This document shows, one piece after another, positions 8,408 through 16,778 of a stretch of DNA of 64,000 nucleotides. The notes beneath the pieces are model-generated. The model ran no database searches. It saw only the letters and a program-made list of their open reading frames with translations, and was not told the origin of the DNA. Position 1 is the first letter of the stretch. Every line of letters begins with the position of its first letter. Origin of the DNA: Curvibacter soli (GTDB taxonomy: Bacteria; Pseudomonadota; Gammaproteobacteria; Burkholderiales; Burkholderiaceae_C); NCBI RefSeq assembly GCF_029211125.1, contig NZ_JARGEN010000026.1, positions 62,001-126,000 on the forward strand, written 5' to 3'. The translations under genes and the position numbers were made by a program.

Positions 8408-8863
8408 TCACTGCGCCACGGCTGACACGCCATTGGCGGCCTGCGCCTGCTGCTGTTCGTACATGGCCTGGAAGTTGATTTCGGCCAGGTGCACGGGCGG
8501 GAAGCCGCCACGCTGGATGATGTCGGCCACGTTGCCGCGCAGGTAGGGGTAGACGATCTGCGGGCAGGCGATGCCGAGGATGGGGCCCATCTGCTCCTCG
8601 GGCAGGTTGCGGACCTCGAAGATGCCGGCCTGCTTGGCCTCGACCAGGAACACGGTCTTGTCGCCGATCTTGGTCTGCACCGTGGCGGTGACCGACACCT
8701 CGAAGATGCCGTCGGCCACCGGCAATGCGTTCACGCCGAGCTGGATGTCCACGGTGGGTTGCTCCAGTTCGAGCAGGATGGCCGGGGAATTGGGTTGCTC
8801 CAGCGAAAGGTCCTTGAGGTATACGCGCTGGATCTGGAACACGGGGTCTTGCTGATCGGCCAT
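8408..8863 (-). CDS. secB: protein-export chaperone SecB
   Basis: SecB is a tetrameric cytosolic chaperone that keeps precursors unfolded and passes them to SecA. The 151-aa protein has [19 protein letters not shown] at the N-terminus, [11 protein letters not shown], and the conserved [18 protein letters not shown] segment. Length is typical. It lies downstream of grxC and upstream of gpsA on the same strand, the usual betaproteobacterial order. Confidence 0.97.
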   Translation of the reverse strand: MADQQDPVFQIQRVYLKDLSLEQPNSPAILLELEQPTVDIQLGVNALPVADGIFEVSVTATVQTKIGDKTVFLVEAKQAGIFEVRNLPEEQMGPILGIACPQIVYPYLRGNVADIIQRGGFPPVHLAEINFQAMYEQQQAQAANGVSAVAQ

Positions 8864-8985
8864 GGTGGTTGGGTGAATGCTGGTTTCAGGTCAAAACAAA
8901 GCCCGCCGGGGAAAGGCCCCCTCCAGCGGGCACGCAGGCGCAGACTATCCGAGATTGTCAGCGTCGGGAACAATCTTGGATTATG

Positions 8986-9246
8986 TCAGGCCGCCTGTAA
9001 CAGCGGCATGAGGCCGCCGCGCCCATCGAGCGCCATGAGGTCGTCGCAGCCGCCCACGTGCGTGTCGCCGATGAAGATCTGCGGCACCGTGCGCCGGCCC
9101 GTGGTTTCCATCATGCGGCGGAGCGCCGCGGCGTCGGCATCGACGCGGATTTCCTCGATGTGCTCGACGCCCCTGGACTTCAGTATCTGTTTGGCGCGGA
9201 TGCAAAACGGGCAGACGGCGGTGGTGTACATAGTGACGGGTTGCAC
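8986..9246 (-). CDS. grxC: glutaredoxin 3
   Basis: This 86-aa glutaredoxin uses glutathione to reduce disulfides. It has the dithiol motif CPFC in MYTTAVCPFCIRAKQIL, the TVPQIFIGDTHVGGCDDL glutathione-binding block, and normal length. The GTG at 9246 is chosen because AGGAG lies 8 nt upstream and the resulting N-terminus (MQPVTMYTT) matches GrxC; the longer frame has no such support. It is followed by secB. Rhodanese, its usual upstream neighbour, is displaced by a 2.3-kb segment. Confidence 0.93.
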   Translation of the reverse strand: MQPVTMYTTAVCPFCIRAKQILKSRGVEHIEEIRVDADAAALRRMMETTGRRTVPQIFIGDTHVGGCDDLMALDGRGGLMPLLQAA

Positions 9247-9276
9247 GGCAGGGGCTCCTTTCAGCCAAGATTGGTC

Positions 9277-9305
9277 GTCCCAAGCCGGCCCTGCCGGCTT
9301 GGGAC
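9277..9305. other. perfect 13-bp inverted repeat upstream of grxC
   Basis: The arms GTCCCAAGCCGGC / GCCGGCTTGGGAC pair perfectly around a CCT loop. It lies in the 259-bp gap between the GST gene and grxC, 30 bp from the grxC start. There is no T-run on either side. It could be a factor-dependent terminator, an operator or a repeat arm. A second 9-bp inverted repeat (CCACATGCG / CGCATGTGG) lies near 9464-9487, just past the GST stop. Confidence 0.45.
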
Positions 9306-9505
9306 TGACGCAAATAAGGATGCCACAACGGCACATGCCTTTGTGGCAGGCGGCTTGCCTGGGCCTGTTTTGCGTAAGTCATGGAAAATCTCGGGTCAAG
9401 GCGAATGACGGCGGTGGACATGGTGGCGCCAGTTGCAGGGTCGATGCAGCGCATAGGTGCCACATGCGCCATGCCGCATGTGGTGAGCCGGCGGGGCCGA
9501 TCACC

Positions 9506-10189
9506 TCAGCGCCCCAGCCGGTACGGCTCCTCGAACGCGCGGAAATCCTGCTCGGCCAGCGCCTCGTCGATCCAGGCCCTCACGCCGGGCAGGGCGCGCA
9601 CGCGTTGCACGTAATCGGTGATGTGCGGCGGCAAGGGCAGGGCATAGCTGTGCAGGCGCATGCACACGGGGGCGAAATAGGCGTCGGCGATGGTGAATTC
9701 GCCAAACAGCATCGGGCCGCCGTGTTCCTGCAGCAGTTCGCTCCACATGTCCACCAGGCGCTGCACGTCGGCGCGCACGGCCGCCTGGTCGCGCCAGATC
9801 AGGGCGCCGGTGTCGGCCAGGTTCGCCTCGATGTTCATGGGGCAATGGCTGCGCAGGGCAGTGAAGCCGCTGTGCATCTCGGCGCAGATGCTGCGGGCGC
9901 GGGCACGCGCCCTGGGGTCTGCGGGCCAGAGCTGTTTGTCGGGGTGGGTTTCCGCCAGGTATTCGGCAATCGCCAGGGTGTCCCACACCACCAGGCCGCC
10001 ATCGACCAGCACCGGCACCTTGCCCGTGGGGCTGACGGCGCCGACGGTGCGCTTGAACTCGGAGCCGGCCTCGAAGCTGTCGAAGCGCACACGCAATTCG
10101 TCAAATGCAATGCCAGCCTGGCGCAGCAGCACCCAGGGGCGCATGGACCACGAGGAATAGTTCTTGTTGCCGATGTAGAGATGGAGCAT
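9506..10189 (-). CDS. glutathione S-transferase family protein
   Basis: The 227-aa protein has an N-terminal thioredoxin-like GST domain (MLHLYIGNKNYSSWSMRPW, with the catalytic Ser region, then PTGKVPVLVDGGLVVWDTLAI with the cis-Pro) and an all-helical C-terminal domain. It probably conjugates or isomerises small electrophiles with glutathione; the substrate is unknown. It sits between grxC and the J-domain gene in a segment that separates genes normally adjacent in relatives. Confidence 0.85.
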   Translation of the reverse strand: MLHLYIGNKNYSSWSMRPWVLLRQAGIAFDELRVRFDSFEAGSEFKRTVGAVSPTGKVPVLVDGGLVVWDTLAIAEYLAETHPDKQLWPADPRARARARSICAEMHSGFTALRSHCPMNIEANLADTGALIWRDQAAVRADVQRLVDMWSELLQEHGGPMLFGEFTIADAYFAPVCMRLHSYALPLPPHITDYVQRVRALPGVRAWIDEALAEQDFRAFEEPYRLGR

Positions 10190-10344
10190 GGGGCACCTGT
10201 TGTGCGCGTAAAAAGCACGGCACCATGGTAGCGTCGACGAGGCACGGCTTTGCCGACATGGAACGCTACACTTGCCCTTGGCCGGGTGATCGTTTGCGGC
10301 GCGGTTTTCGTGCCCCCTGACCGGCCGCCCTTGAGGTTGAAAGC

Positions 10345-11547
10345 ATGATCAAAATCACCCCCCCTCTCGATCTGTTTGACGATATCCATTCCGCCGAGAC
10401 CAACCCTGCCGGCGATGGCGTGGCGCGCCTGAAAGTGCAGAAAACCGCGCAGGGCAAGCTCAGCCCCGCGCAGCAGCGCTTCAACAAGCTGCTGACACGG
10501 GTGGACAACCTGGGCCGCCAGATGCAGGACATCGAGCAACTGGCGGCCAGCGTGCGCGGGCCGCATCTGGCGCAAATATCCGCGTTGGAGCGCGCAATTG
10601 CACAGGCTCAGGCGCAGATGCTGCTTTTTCTGCACGAGCGGCTGCAGCGCAAGGGCTTGTCGGCGGCCCAGCAAAAATCGGTGCGCGGTCTGGTGCAGAG
10701 CCTGCTGCTGGCGGCGCAGCCGGAAATGGACGAGGCGCAGTGGACGGCTTTGCACGCGCAGTATTTCCCGCCCGAAGTCCAGGAGCAGCAGGCGCAGGAG
10801 CGCCAGGAGGCCAAGCAGCAGGTGCTGGATGCCGTGGCGGAGTTTCTGGGGCGTCCGCTGGATCTGGATGGCATCAACAACGTGGATTCGCCTCAGGAAT
10901 TGCTCAAAGCCATGATGCGCCAAATGCAGGCCGACCGGGAGGCCGAGCAAGAGCGTCAGGCCGCGCGCAGGGCAGAGCGGCCGCCCAAGGCCAGGCAGCG
11001 CAAGGCCGAGCAGCACGCCCTGGATGCCAAGGCGGCCCTGCGCGCCATTTACCGGCAGTTGGCCAGTGCCTTGCACCCAGACCGGGAGACCGACCCCAAG
11101 GAGCGCGAGCGCAAGAGCGCGCTGATGAGCCAGGCCAACGCCGCCAATGCGCGTGGTGATCTTGTCACACTGCTACGCCTGCAACTGCAGGCCGAGCAGG
11201 TGGATGAGGCCCATATTGCCCGCATGGCCGACGAAAAGCTGGCGGCGCTGTCGCTGCTCCTGAAGGAGCAGGTGGCGGTGCTGGAGCACGAGGTGGCCGA
11301 GGCGGAAATGCGGCTCAGCGGTGAGTTGGGCGTGATGGTGAATGCCACCATGAAGGAGGCTGTGCTGACAGTGCATCTGCAAAGGCTGCAGCAGGAGATG
11401 GCCCACACCGCAGAGGGCATGCAGCAGGATCTGGAGCGCGTGCGCGACGACGCCGAACTCAAGCGCTGGCTGCGCGAGCAAGCTGCACTGGCCAGGCAGC
11501 AAGAGCGCGAGGAGGACATGCTCATGCGTTTTGGCGAATTCTATTGA
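10345..11547 (+). CDS. coiled-coil protein with a J-domain-like segment
   Basis: The 400-aa protein is charged, Gln/Ala-rich and largely predicted coiled coil. Around residue 235-260 it reads LRAIYRQLASALHPDRETD, which contains the HPD tripeptide of J-domains; the following helix (ERERKSALMSQANAANARGD) also fits. J-domains stimulate DnaK ATPase, so a co-chaperone role is plausible, but no substrate-binding domain is recognised. GTTGAAAGC precedes the ATG without a strong ribosome-binding site. It is divergent from the GST gene, and repeat B3 begins 2 nt after its stop. Confidence 0.6.
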   Translation: MIKITPPLDLFDDIHSAETNPAGDGVARLKVQKTAQGKLSPAQQRFNKLLTRVDNLGRQMQDIEQLAASVRGPHLAQISALERAIAQAQAQMLLFLHERLQRKGLSAAQQKSVRGLVQSLLLAAQPEMDEAQWTALHAQYFPPEVQEQQAQERQEAKQQVLDAVAEFLGRPLDLDGINNVDSPQELLKAMMRQMQADREAEQERQAARRAERPPKARQRKAEQHALDAKAALRAIYRQLASALHPDRETDPKERERKSALMSQANAANARGDLVTLLRLQLQAEQVDEAHIARMADEKLAALSLLLKEQVAVLEHEVAEAEMRLSGELGVMVNATMKEAVLTVHLQRLQQEMAHTAEGMQQDLERVRDDAELKRWLREQAALARQQEREEDMLMRFGEFY

Positions 11548-11548
11548 A

Positions 11549-11612
11549 CCTAGAAACGGCAGTTGGATGCGCCTGCCGGTGCCGTGATCGGGGTGCCAGG
11601 CAAGACGCGACG
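11549..11612 (+). repeat. dispersed repeat B, copy B3 (left end)
   Basis: It begins CCTAGAAACGGCAGTTGG and continues GCCGTGATCGGGGTGCCAGG as in B4, then diverges. Only the left terminal inverted repeat and about 45 bp of interior remain. Confidence 0.7.
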
Positions 11613-11748
11613 GCGAGTCGCGCGGCAGTTGGGGCGCTGGCGAGAAGGCAATAGCCCTGCCATTGCCGCCGAAGCAGGGGCCAAAATGGCCGCGAATCGT
11701 CCGCCAACACCCGCGTAGGTTCGGGGCCGCCTAAGGGACAATCTCGGC

Positions 11749-12162
11749 TCAGGCCTTTTCGACGGGCAGGTTAGCCTCTTCTTTCCACGATTTCAGCCCG
11801 CCGCCGAGCACTTGGGCCTTCTCGTAGCCGAGTTTCCTGGCCACGCCCAGGGCGCGCGCGGCGCGCCTGCCGGTCGCACAGACCAGGATGACGGGCAGGG
11901 CCTTGTTCTTCACCGCCGCAGGCAGTTGCGATTCCAACTGGTCCAGCGGCACGTTCTTCGCGCCGCCCACGTGACCGGCGGCGTATTCGTCGGCCTCGCG
12001 CACGTCGATGACCACGGCCTTCTCGCGGTTGATCAGTTGCACGGCCTGCGCGGCGCTCAGCGCGCCGCTCACGGCGGCCCCGCGCAGCACCGGCACGAGC
12101 AGCATGCCGCCCGAGGCGATGGCGATGGCGATGAGCAGCCAGTTGTCGATGATGAATTTCAC
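11749..12162 (-). CDS. membrane-anchored rhodanese-domain protein
   Basis: The 137-aa protein has one N-terminal membrane helix (NWLLIAIAIASGGMLLVPVL) and one rhodanese domain with the active loop CATGRRAA, so it may bind persulfide sulfur. GTG at 12162 gives MKFIIDNWLL, the usual start of this family; the longer TTG start is less likely. In relatives it adjoins grxC; here 2.5 kb intervenes. It is divergent from gpmA, about 100 bp apart. Confidence 0.82.
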   Translation of the reverse strand: MKFIIDNWLLIAIAIASGGMLLVPVLRGAAVSGALSAAQAVQLINREKAVVIDVREADEYAAGHVGGAKNVPLDQLESQLPAAVKNKALPVILVCATGRRAARALGVARKLGYEKAQVLGGGLKSWKEEANLPVEKA

Positions 12163-12263
12163 TGGGGTGGTCTTTCGGGAAGGTGGCAAACCGTGGGATT
12201 CTAGGGCGTGCCGCCCTCTAGAATGGCGGGCTGTTGAACCGCGCGCATCACTCCCATACCGCC

Positions 12264-13013
12264 ATGTACAAGCTCGTCCTGATCCGCCACGGCGAATCCA
12301 CCTGGAACCTCGAAAACCGGTTCACCGGCTGGACCGACGTGGACCTGACCCCTGCGGGCGTGGAGCAGGCCAAGAGCGCGGGCCGGCTGCTGCACGCCGA
12401 AGGCTATGACTTCGACCTGGCGTTCACCAGCGTGCTCAAGCGCGCTACCCGCACCCTGTGGCACGTGCTCGACGAGATGGACCGCACCTGGCTGCCGGTG
12501 ACGCACTCATGGCGCCTCAACGAACGCCACTACGGCGCGCTGCAGGGCCTGAACAAGGCCGAGATGGCCAAGCAGTACGGCGACGCGCAGGTGCTGGCCT
12601 GGCGCCGCAGCTACGACACGCCGCCGCCCGCGCTCGACGCCGCCGACCCGCGCAGCGAGCGCGGCGACCGCCGCTACGCCGACCTGCCGGCCGCCGAGTT
12701 CCCGCTGACCGAATGCCTGAAGGACACCGTGGCGCGCGTGCTGCCGTTCTGGAACGAGGCGATGGCCCCCGCCATCCGCGCCGGCCAACGCGTGGTGGTG
12801 GCGGCGCACGGCAACTCCATCCGCGCGCTCGTCAAGTACCTGGACAGCGTCTCGGAAAGCGACATCGTGGGCCTGAACATCCCCAACGGCATTCCGCTGG
12901 TCTACGAGCTAGATGCGGCGCTCCAGCCGCTGCGCCACTACTACCTGGGCGACGCCGAGGCCGCCGCCCGTGCCGCTGCCGCCGTGGCGGCGCAGGGCAG
13001 GCCGGCGCGCTGA
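12264..13013 (+). CDS. gpmA: 2,3-bisphosphoglycerate-dependent phosphoglycerate mutase
   Basis: GpmA interconverts 3- and 2-phosphoglycerate in glycolysis. The 249-aa length is standard. [18 protein letters not shown] carries the phosphorylated His; [17 protein letters not shown] and [15 protein letters not shown] supply the other catalytic residues. ATG at 12264 gives [10 protein letters not shown], the family N-terminus. ctpA follows on the same strand. Confidence 0.97.
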   Translation: MYKLVLIRHGESTWNLENRFTGWTDVDLTPAGVEQAKSAGRLLHAEGYDFDLAFTSVLKRATRTLWHVLDEMDRTWLPVTHSWRLNERHYGALQGLNKAEMAKQYGDAQVLAWRRSYDTPPPALDAADPRSERGDRRYADLPAAEFPLTECLKDTVARVLPFWNEAMAPAIRAGQRVVVAAHGNSIRALVKYLDSVSESDIVGLNIPNGIPLVYELDAALQPLRHYYLGDAEAAARAAAAVAAQGRPAR

Positions 13014-13060
13014 AAGCCGCGCTTGTAACGCCCCGCAAGAAAAGCGGACTGCCACGGAAC

Positions 13061-13076
13061 TGGCACGGGATATGCG
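13061..13076 (+). promoter_or_regulatory. sigma-54-like -24/-12 element upstream of ctpA
   Basis: TGGCACG-GGAT-ATGCG matches the sigma-54 consensus TGGCACG-N4-TTGCW, with invariant GG and GC exactly 12 bp apart. The predicted start would be about 13088, leaving a leader of about 34 nt before ctpA. No activator site was identified. A single good match in GC-rich DNA could be chance. Confidence 0.35.
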
Positions 13077-13121
13077 GCACCAAGCCAAGGTGTATATTGA
13101 AGCCGTAAAGGTTGCGGGTAT

Positions 13122-14567
13122 ATGGGTCACAAACTGAAGATCGCGGGCTGGGTTTCCATTGGCGTGGTGGCCGGCGCGCTCACCACGGTGTCGCTGCAAA
13201 CGGTGGCGCGTGGCGCCATGGCCCCCCTGCCGCTGGAAGAGCTGCAGCAGTTCGCAGCGGTCTACGGCATGATCAAGAGCGACTACGTGGAGCCGGTGGA
13301 CGACAAGAAGCTCGTCACCGACGCCATCTCCGGCATGGTCGCCAGCCTGGATCCGCATTCGCAGTACTTCGACAAGAAGTCGTTCAAGGAATTCCGCGAA
13401 GGCACGACGGGCCGCTTCGTCGGCGTGGGCATCGAGATCAGCCAGGAAGACGGCCTGATCAAAATCGTCTCGCCCATCGAAGGCTCGCCCGCCTTCCGCG
13501 CCGGCCTCAAGCCCGGCGACCTGATCACCAAGATCGACGACACGGCAGTCAAGGGCCTGGCGCTCGGCGATGCGGTCAAGCGCATGCGCGGAGAGCCCGC
13601 CACCAAAGTCACGCTCACGATCTTCCGCAAGGACGAGAACCGATCCTTCCCCGTGACCATCACGCGCGAGGAGATCAAGACCCAGTCCGTCAAGGGCAAA
13701 GTGGTCGAGCCCGGCTACGCGTGGATCCGCCTGACGCAGTTCCAGGAGCGCACGGTGGACGACTTCGTGCGCAAGGTCGAAGAGATCTACAAGGAAGAGC
13801 CCCAGCTCAAGGGCCTGGTGCTCGACCTGCGCAACGACCCGGGCGGCCTGCTCGACTCGGCGGTGGCCGTATCCGCCGCCTTCCTGCCGGAAAACGTGAC
13901 CGTGGTGTCCACCGACGGCCAGTTGGCCGAAAGCAAGTTCATCTACAAGGCCGCGCCCGAGTTCTACCAGCGCGGCCTGGGCGGCGACCCGCTCAAGCGC
14001 CTGCCCGCAGCGCTCAAGACCGTGCCGCTGGTGGTGCTGGTCAACGAAGGCTCCGCCTCGGCCAGCGAGATCGTCGCGGGCGCGCTGCAGGACCACAAGC
14101 GCGCCACCCTGCTGGGCAGCCAGACCTTCGGCAAGGGCTCTGTGCAGACGGTGCGTCCCCTGGGGCCCGACACCGGCCTGAAGCTGACCACCGCACGCTA
14201 CTACACGCCCAGCGGCAGATCGATCCAGGCCAAGGGCATCGTGCCCGACGTGATGGTCGACGAAACGCCCGAGGGCAACGTATTCGCGGCGCTGCGCATG
14301 CGCGAGGCCGACCTTGAAAAGCACCTGAGCAGCGGCCAGGGCGCCGAGGAGAAAGACCCCGAGCGCGACAAGGCCCGCGAGGAAGCCCGCAAGCAACTGG
14401 AGGAAGAAGCCAAGAAGAAGCCGGTAGCCGAGAACCGCCAGCCGCCCGAATACGGCAACGACAAGGACTTCCAGCTCGCCCAGGCGCTCAACCAGCTCAA
14501 GGGCCGCCCCGTGCTGCTCAGCAAGACGCAGGTGGAGCGCAAGGAAGAGGTCAAGAAAGAAAACTGA
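13122..14567 (+). CDS. ctpA: carboxy-terminal processing protease (S41)
   Basis: This 481-aa periplasmic serine protease has an N-terminal membrane or signal segment (residues 5-25), a PDZ domain (about 85-165, GVGIEISQEDGLIKIVSP) and the S41 catalytic domain with NEGSASASEIVAGALQD (nucleophile Ser) and QTFGKGSVQ (catalytic Lys). CtpA enzymes trim or degrade envelope proteins, including peptidoglycan hydrolase regulators. The C-terminal tail is highly charged (KDPERDKAREEARKQLEEE). A rho-independent terminator follows. Confidence 0.94.
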   Translation: MGHKLKIAGWVSIGVVAGALTTVSLQTVARGAMAPLPLEELQQFAAVYGMIKSDYVEPVDDKKLVTDAISGMVASLDPHSQYFDKKSFKEFREGTTGRFVGVGIEISQEDGLIKIVSPIEGSPAFRAGLKPGDLITKIDDTAVKGLALGDAVKRMRGEPATKVTLTIFRKDENRSFPVTITREEIKTQSVKGKVVEPGYAWIRLTQFQERTVDDFVRKVEEIYKEEPQLKGLVLDLRNDPGGLLDSAVAVSAAFLPENVTVVSTDGQLAESKFIYKAAPEFYQRGLGGDPLKRLPAALKTVPLVVLVNEGSASASEIVAGALQDHKRATLLGSQTFGKGSVQTVRPLGPDTGLKLTTARYYTPSGRSIQAKGIVPDVMVDETPEGNVFAALRMREADLEKHLSSGQGAEEKDPERDKAREEARKQLEEEAKKKPVAENRQPPEYGNDKDFQLAQALNQLKGRPVLLSKTQVERKEEVKKEN

Positions 14568-14584
14568 TCCCGCGTACCGCGCAG

Positions 14585-14624
14585 CGGCCACGCATTCCCG
14601 CAAAGGAATGGCGTGGCCGTTTTT
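14585..14624 (+). terminator. rho-independent terminator of ctpA
   Basis: The stem CGGCCACGC-ATTCC pairs with GGAAT-G-GCGTGGCCG (one bulged G) around a 6-nt loop and is followed by TTTTT. It begins 18 bp after the ctpA stop. Confidence 0.85.
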
Positions 14625-14635
14625 CATTCGTGCCC

Positions 14636-15400
14636 ATGGACGACCACCAGCTATTGCGCTATTCGCGCCACATCCTGCTCGACGAGATCGGCATCGAGGG
14701 GCAGGAGGCGCTGCTGCGCGCGCACGCGCTGGTCGTCGGCGCCGGCGGGCTGGGTTCGCCGGTGGCCTTGTACCTGGGCTCGGCGGGGCTGGGCCGCATC
14801 ACCCTGGTGGACGACGACACGGTCGACCTCACCAACCTGCAGCGCCAGATCGCCCACACGCTCGACCGCGAGGGCCAGCCCAAGGTGGAATCCGCGCGGC
14901 ACGGCATCCACGCCATCAATCCGCAGGCGGATGTGCGGGCCCTGCGGGCGCGCGCCGATGCGGCCCTGCTCGACGAATGGGTGCCGCAGGCGACGGTGGT
15001 CATCGACTGCAGCGACAACTACGCCACGCGCCATGCCGTCAATGCCGCCTGCGTGCGGCACCGCGTGCCGCTGGTTGCAGGCGCCGCCATCCGCTTCGAT
15101 GGGCAGATCACGGTCTGCGACAGCCGCGATGCCGCCTCGCCCTGCTATGCCTGCATCTTCCCGCCCGATGCCGCATTCGAGGAAACGCGCTGCGCGACCC
15201 TGGGCGTCTTCGCGCCGCTGGTCGGCGTCATCGGCAGCATGCAGGCGGCGGAGGCGCTGAAGATCGCGGCGGGCCTGCCCGGCGGACTGCAGGGGCGGCT
15301 CATGCTCTTCAACGCCCTGTCGTCGGAATGGACCACGCTGACGGTGCCGCGCGATCCGCTGTGCCCGGTGTGCGGCACACAGCACCGGGAAACGGCATAG
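14636..15400 (+). CDS. moeB: E1-like adenylyltransferase (MoeB/ThiF family)
   Basis: The 254-aa enzyme adenylates the C-terminal glycine of a small sulfur-carrier protein (MoaD or ThiS) for molybdopterin or thiamine synthesis. The Rossmann loop GAGGLGSPVALYL, the DDDTVDLTNLQRQ block and the zinc pairs CYAC and CPVC are present. ATG at 14636 gives MDDHQLLRYSRHILLDEIG, the family start; GTG at 14630 is an alternative. It is near ctpA but behind a terminator. MoeB versus ThiF cannot be settled without partner genes. Confidence 0.88.
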   Translation: MDDHQLLRYSRHILLDEIGIEGQEALLRAHALVVGAGGLGSPVALYLGSAGLGRITLVDDDTVDLTNLQRQIAHTLDREGQPKVESARHGIHAINPQADVRALRARADAALLDEWVPQATVVIDCSDNYATRHAVNAACVRHRVPLVAGAAIRFDGQITVCDSRDAASPCYACIFPPDAAFEETRCATLGVFAPLVGVIGSMQAAEALKIAAGLPGGLQGRLMLFNALSSEWTTLTVPRDPLCPVCGTQHRETA

Positions 15401-15615
15401 GTTCATCCGTCAGCGCCCGCCTACGCGGGGCGGCAAAGAACCTGCCGATGCCATGCCAGGCAGCGTAAGAATTGTCCGACACGCAGCGACCTTGGCCGCT
15501 GGCAGAATCGTGCCGCACGAAACCCTACATTCAGAGACATTCACCCACCCATCGACATGGAATCCAGCTTCCCCATATGGCACATCCCGATGCGCGAACC
15601 GACATCCGGAATGGC

Positions 15616-16011
15616 ATGGAGCGCGCGTTGGGATGCACCGTGGGACTGAGAACCTACATCGTCGAGGACAACGCCACCATCCGCGAAAACCTGGTCGATA
15701 CGCTGGAGGATCTGGCGTCGATACGGCTGGTGGGGGTGGCTGAATCGGAGAGGGACGGCACGTCCTGGCTGCAAAGCCACAGCGACGCCTGGGATCTCGC
15801 CATCGTGGATCTGTTCCTGAAACAGGGCAGCGGCCTGGGCATCGTGGCTGCCTGCCGCGACCGGCAGCCCGCGCAGAAGGTGGTGGTGCTGAGCAACTAC
15901 GCGACCGCGGACATCCGTGCGCGCTGTGCGCAGCTAGGGGTGGACGCGGTATTCGACAAGTCCAACGAGATCGACGCGCTGGTCGACTACTGCGCGCAGC
16001 ACGGCGCGTGA
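15616..16011 (+). CDS. receiver-domain response regulator without output domain
   Basis: The 131-aa protein is a single receiver domain: the acidic pair in YIVEDNATIRENL, the phosphoacceptor Asp in DLAIVDLFLKQGSGLG, the switch region VVVLSNYAT and the conserved Lys in AVFDKSNEID. It probably relays phosphate or controls by protein contact. ATG at 15616 or GTG at 15640 are both possible; neither has a strong ribosome-binding site. It lies beside a NarL-type regulator and a histidine kinase. The 215-bp gap before it holds no gene. Confidence 0.8.
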   Translation: MERALGCTVGLRTYIVEDNATIRENLVDTLEDLASIRLVGVAESERDGTSWLQSHSDAWDLAIVDLFLKQGSGLGIVAACRDRQPAQKVVVLSNYATADIRARCAQLGVDAVFDKSNEIDALVDYCAQHGA

Positions 16012-16036
16012 AAACCGCGCCTGCGGCCTGGGGAAA

Positions 16037-16669
16037 TCAATCGATCAGCTTGTTCTTCAGCGCGTAGTAGGTCAGGTCGCTGTTGGACGCAAGATTCATT
16101 TTCTCCATGAGCCGCGTGCGGTAGGTGCTCACCGTCTTCACACTCAGCGAGAGGGCCTTGGCGATGTCGCCCGCCGTCTCGCCCTTGGCGAGCTTCAGGA
16201 ACACCTGGAACTCGCGCTCGGACAGCAGTTCGTGCGGCAGCGCGTCTTCCTTGCGATTGAGCTGCTGGGCCAGCAGGTCGGCCACCGAAGGCGTGATGTA
16301 GCGGCGGCCCAGCGCGATGGTGCGGATGGCGTTGACGATCTCCATCGGATCACATTCCTTGTTCAGATAGCCGCTCGCTCCCTGGCGGATCATGTTCATC
16401 GCATAGTGCTCTTCGGGATAGCCGCTCAGGATGAGAATGCCGACGTCGGGCGCCTTGGCGCGGATCATCGCCAGCACGTCCAGCCCGCTCTGGCCCGGCA
16501 TCGACAGGTCCATGAGCAGCACGTCCATCTCGGCGTTGCGCACGAGGTCGATGGCCTCGCGCCCGTTGGCCGCCTCGCCCACCACGCGCAGATCGACATG
16601 ATCGGCGAAGAACTGCTTGAGTCCCGAGCGGACAATGGCATGGTCGTCCACGATTCCGATCTTGATCAT
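16037..16669 (-). CDS. NarL/FixJ-type response regulator
   Basis: The 210-aa DNA-binding regulator has a receiver domain (GIVDDHAIVRSGL, phosphoacceptor in DVLLMDLSMPGQSG, LILSGYPEEHY) and a LuxR-type HTH (LSEREFQVFLKLAKGETAGD and SVKTVSTYRTRLMEKM). ATG at 16669 gives MIKIGIVDDHA; a longer open frame exists but reads unlike the family. It is divergent from the histidine kinase at 16779 with 109 bp between them, so the two probably form a pair. Confidence 0.9.
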   Translation of the reverse strand: MIKIGIVDDHAIVRSGLKQFFADHVDLRVVGEAANGREAIDLVRNAEMDVLLMDLSMPGQSGLDVLAMIRAKAPDVGILILSGYPEEHYAMNMIRQGASGYLNKECDPMEIVNAIRTIALGRRYITPSVADLLAQQLNRKEDALPHELLSEREFQVFLKLAKGETAGDIAKALSLSVKTVSTYRTRLMEKMNLASNSDLTYYALKNKLID

Positions 16670-16778
16670 CTCGGTCACTTTCTGCAGAAAGATGCCATCT
16701 TGGCACACAGCACCGCATGCATGCATGCCTGGCGCCCGATTTTCGATTATTGCCGATGAATGTTTTTTGGAGTTCCGC

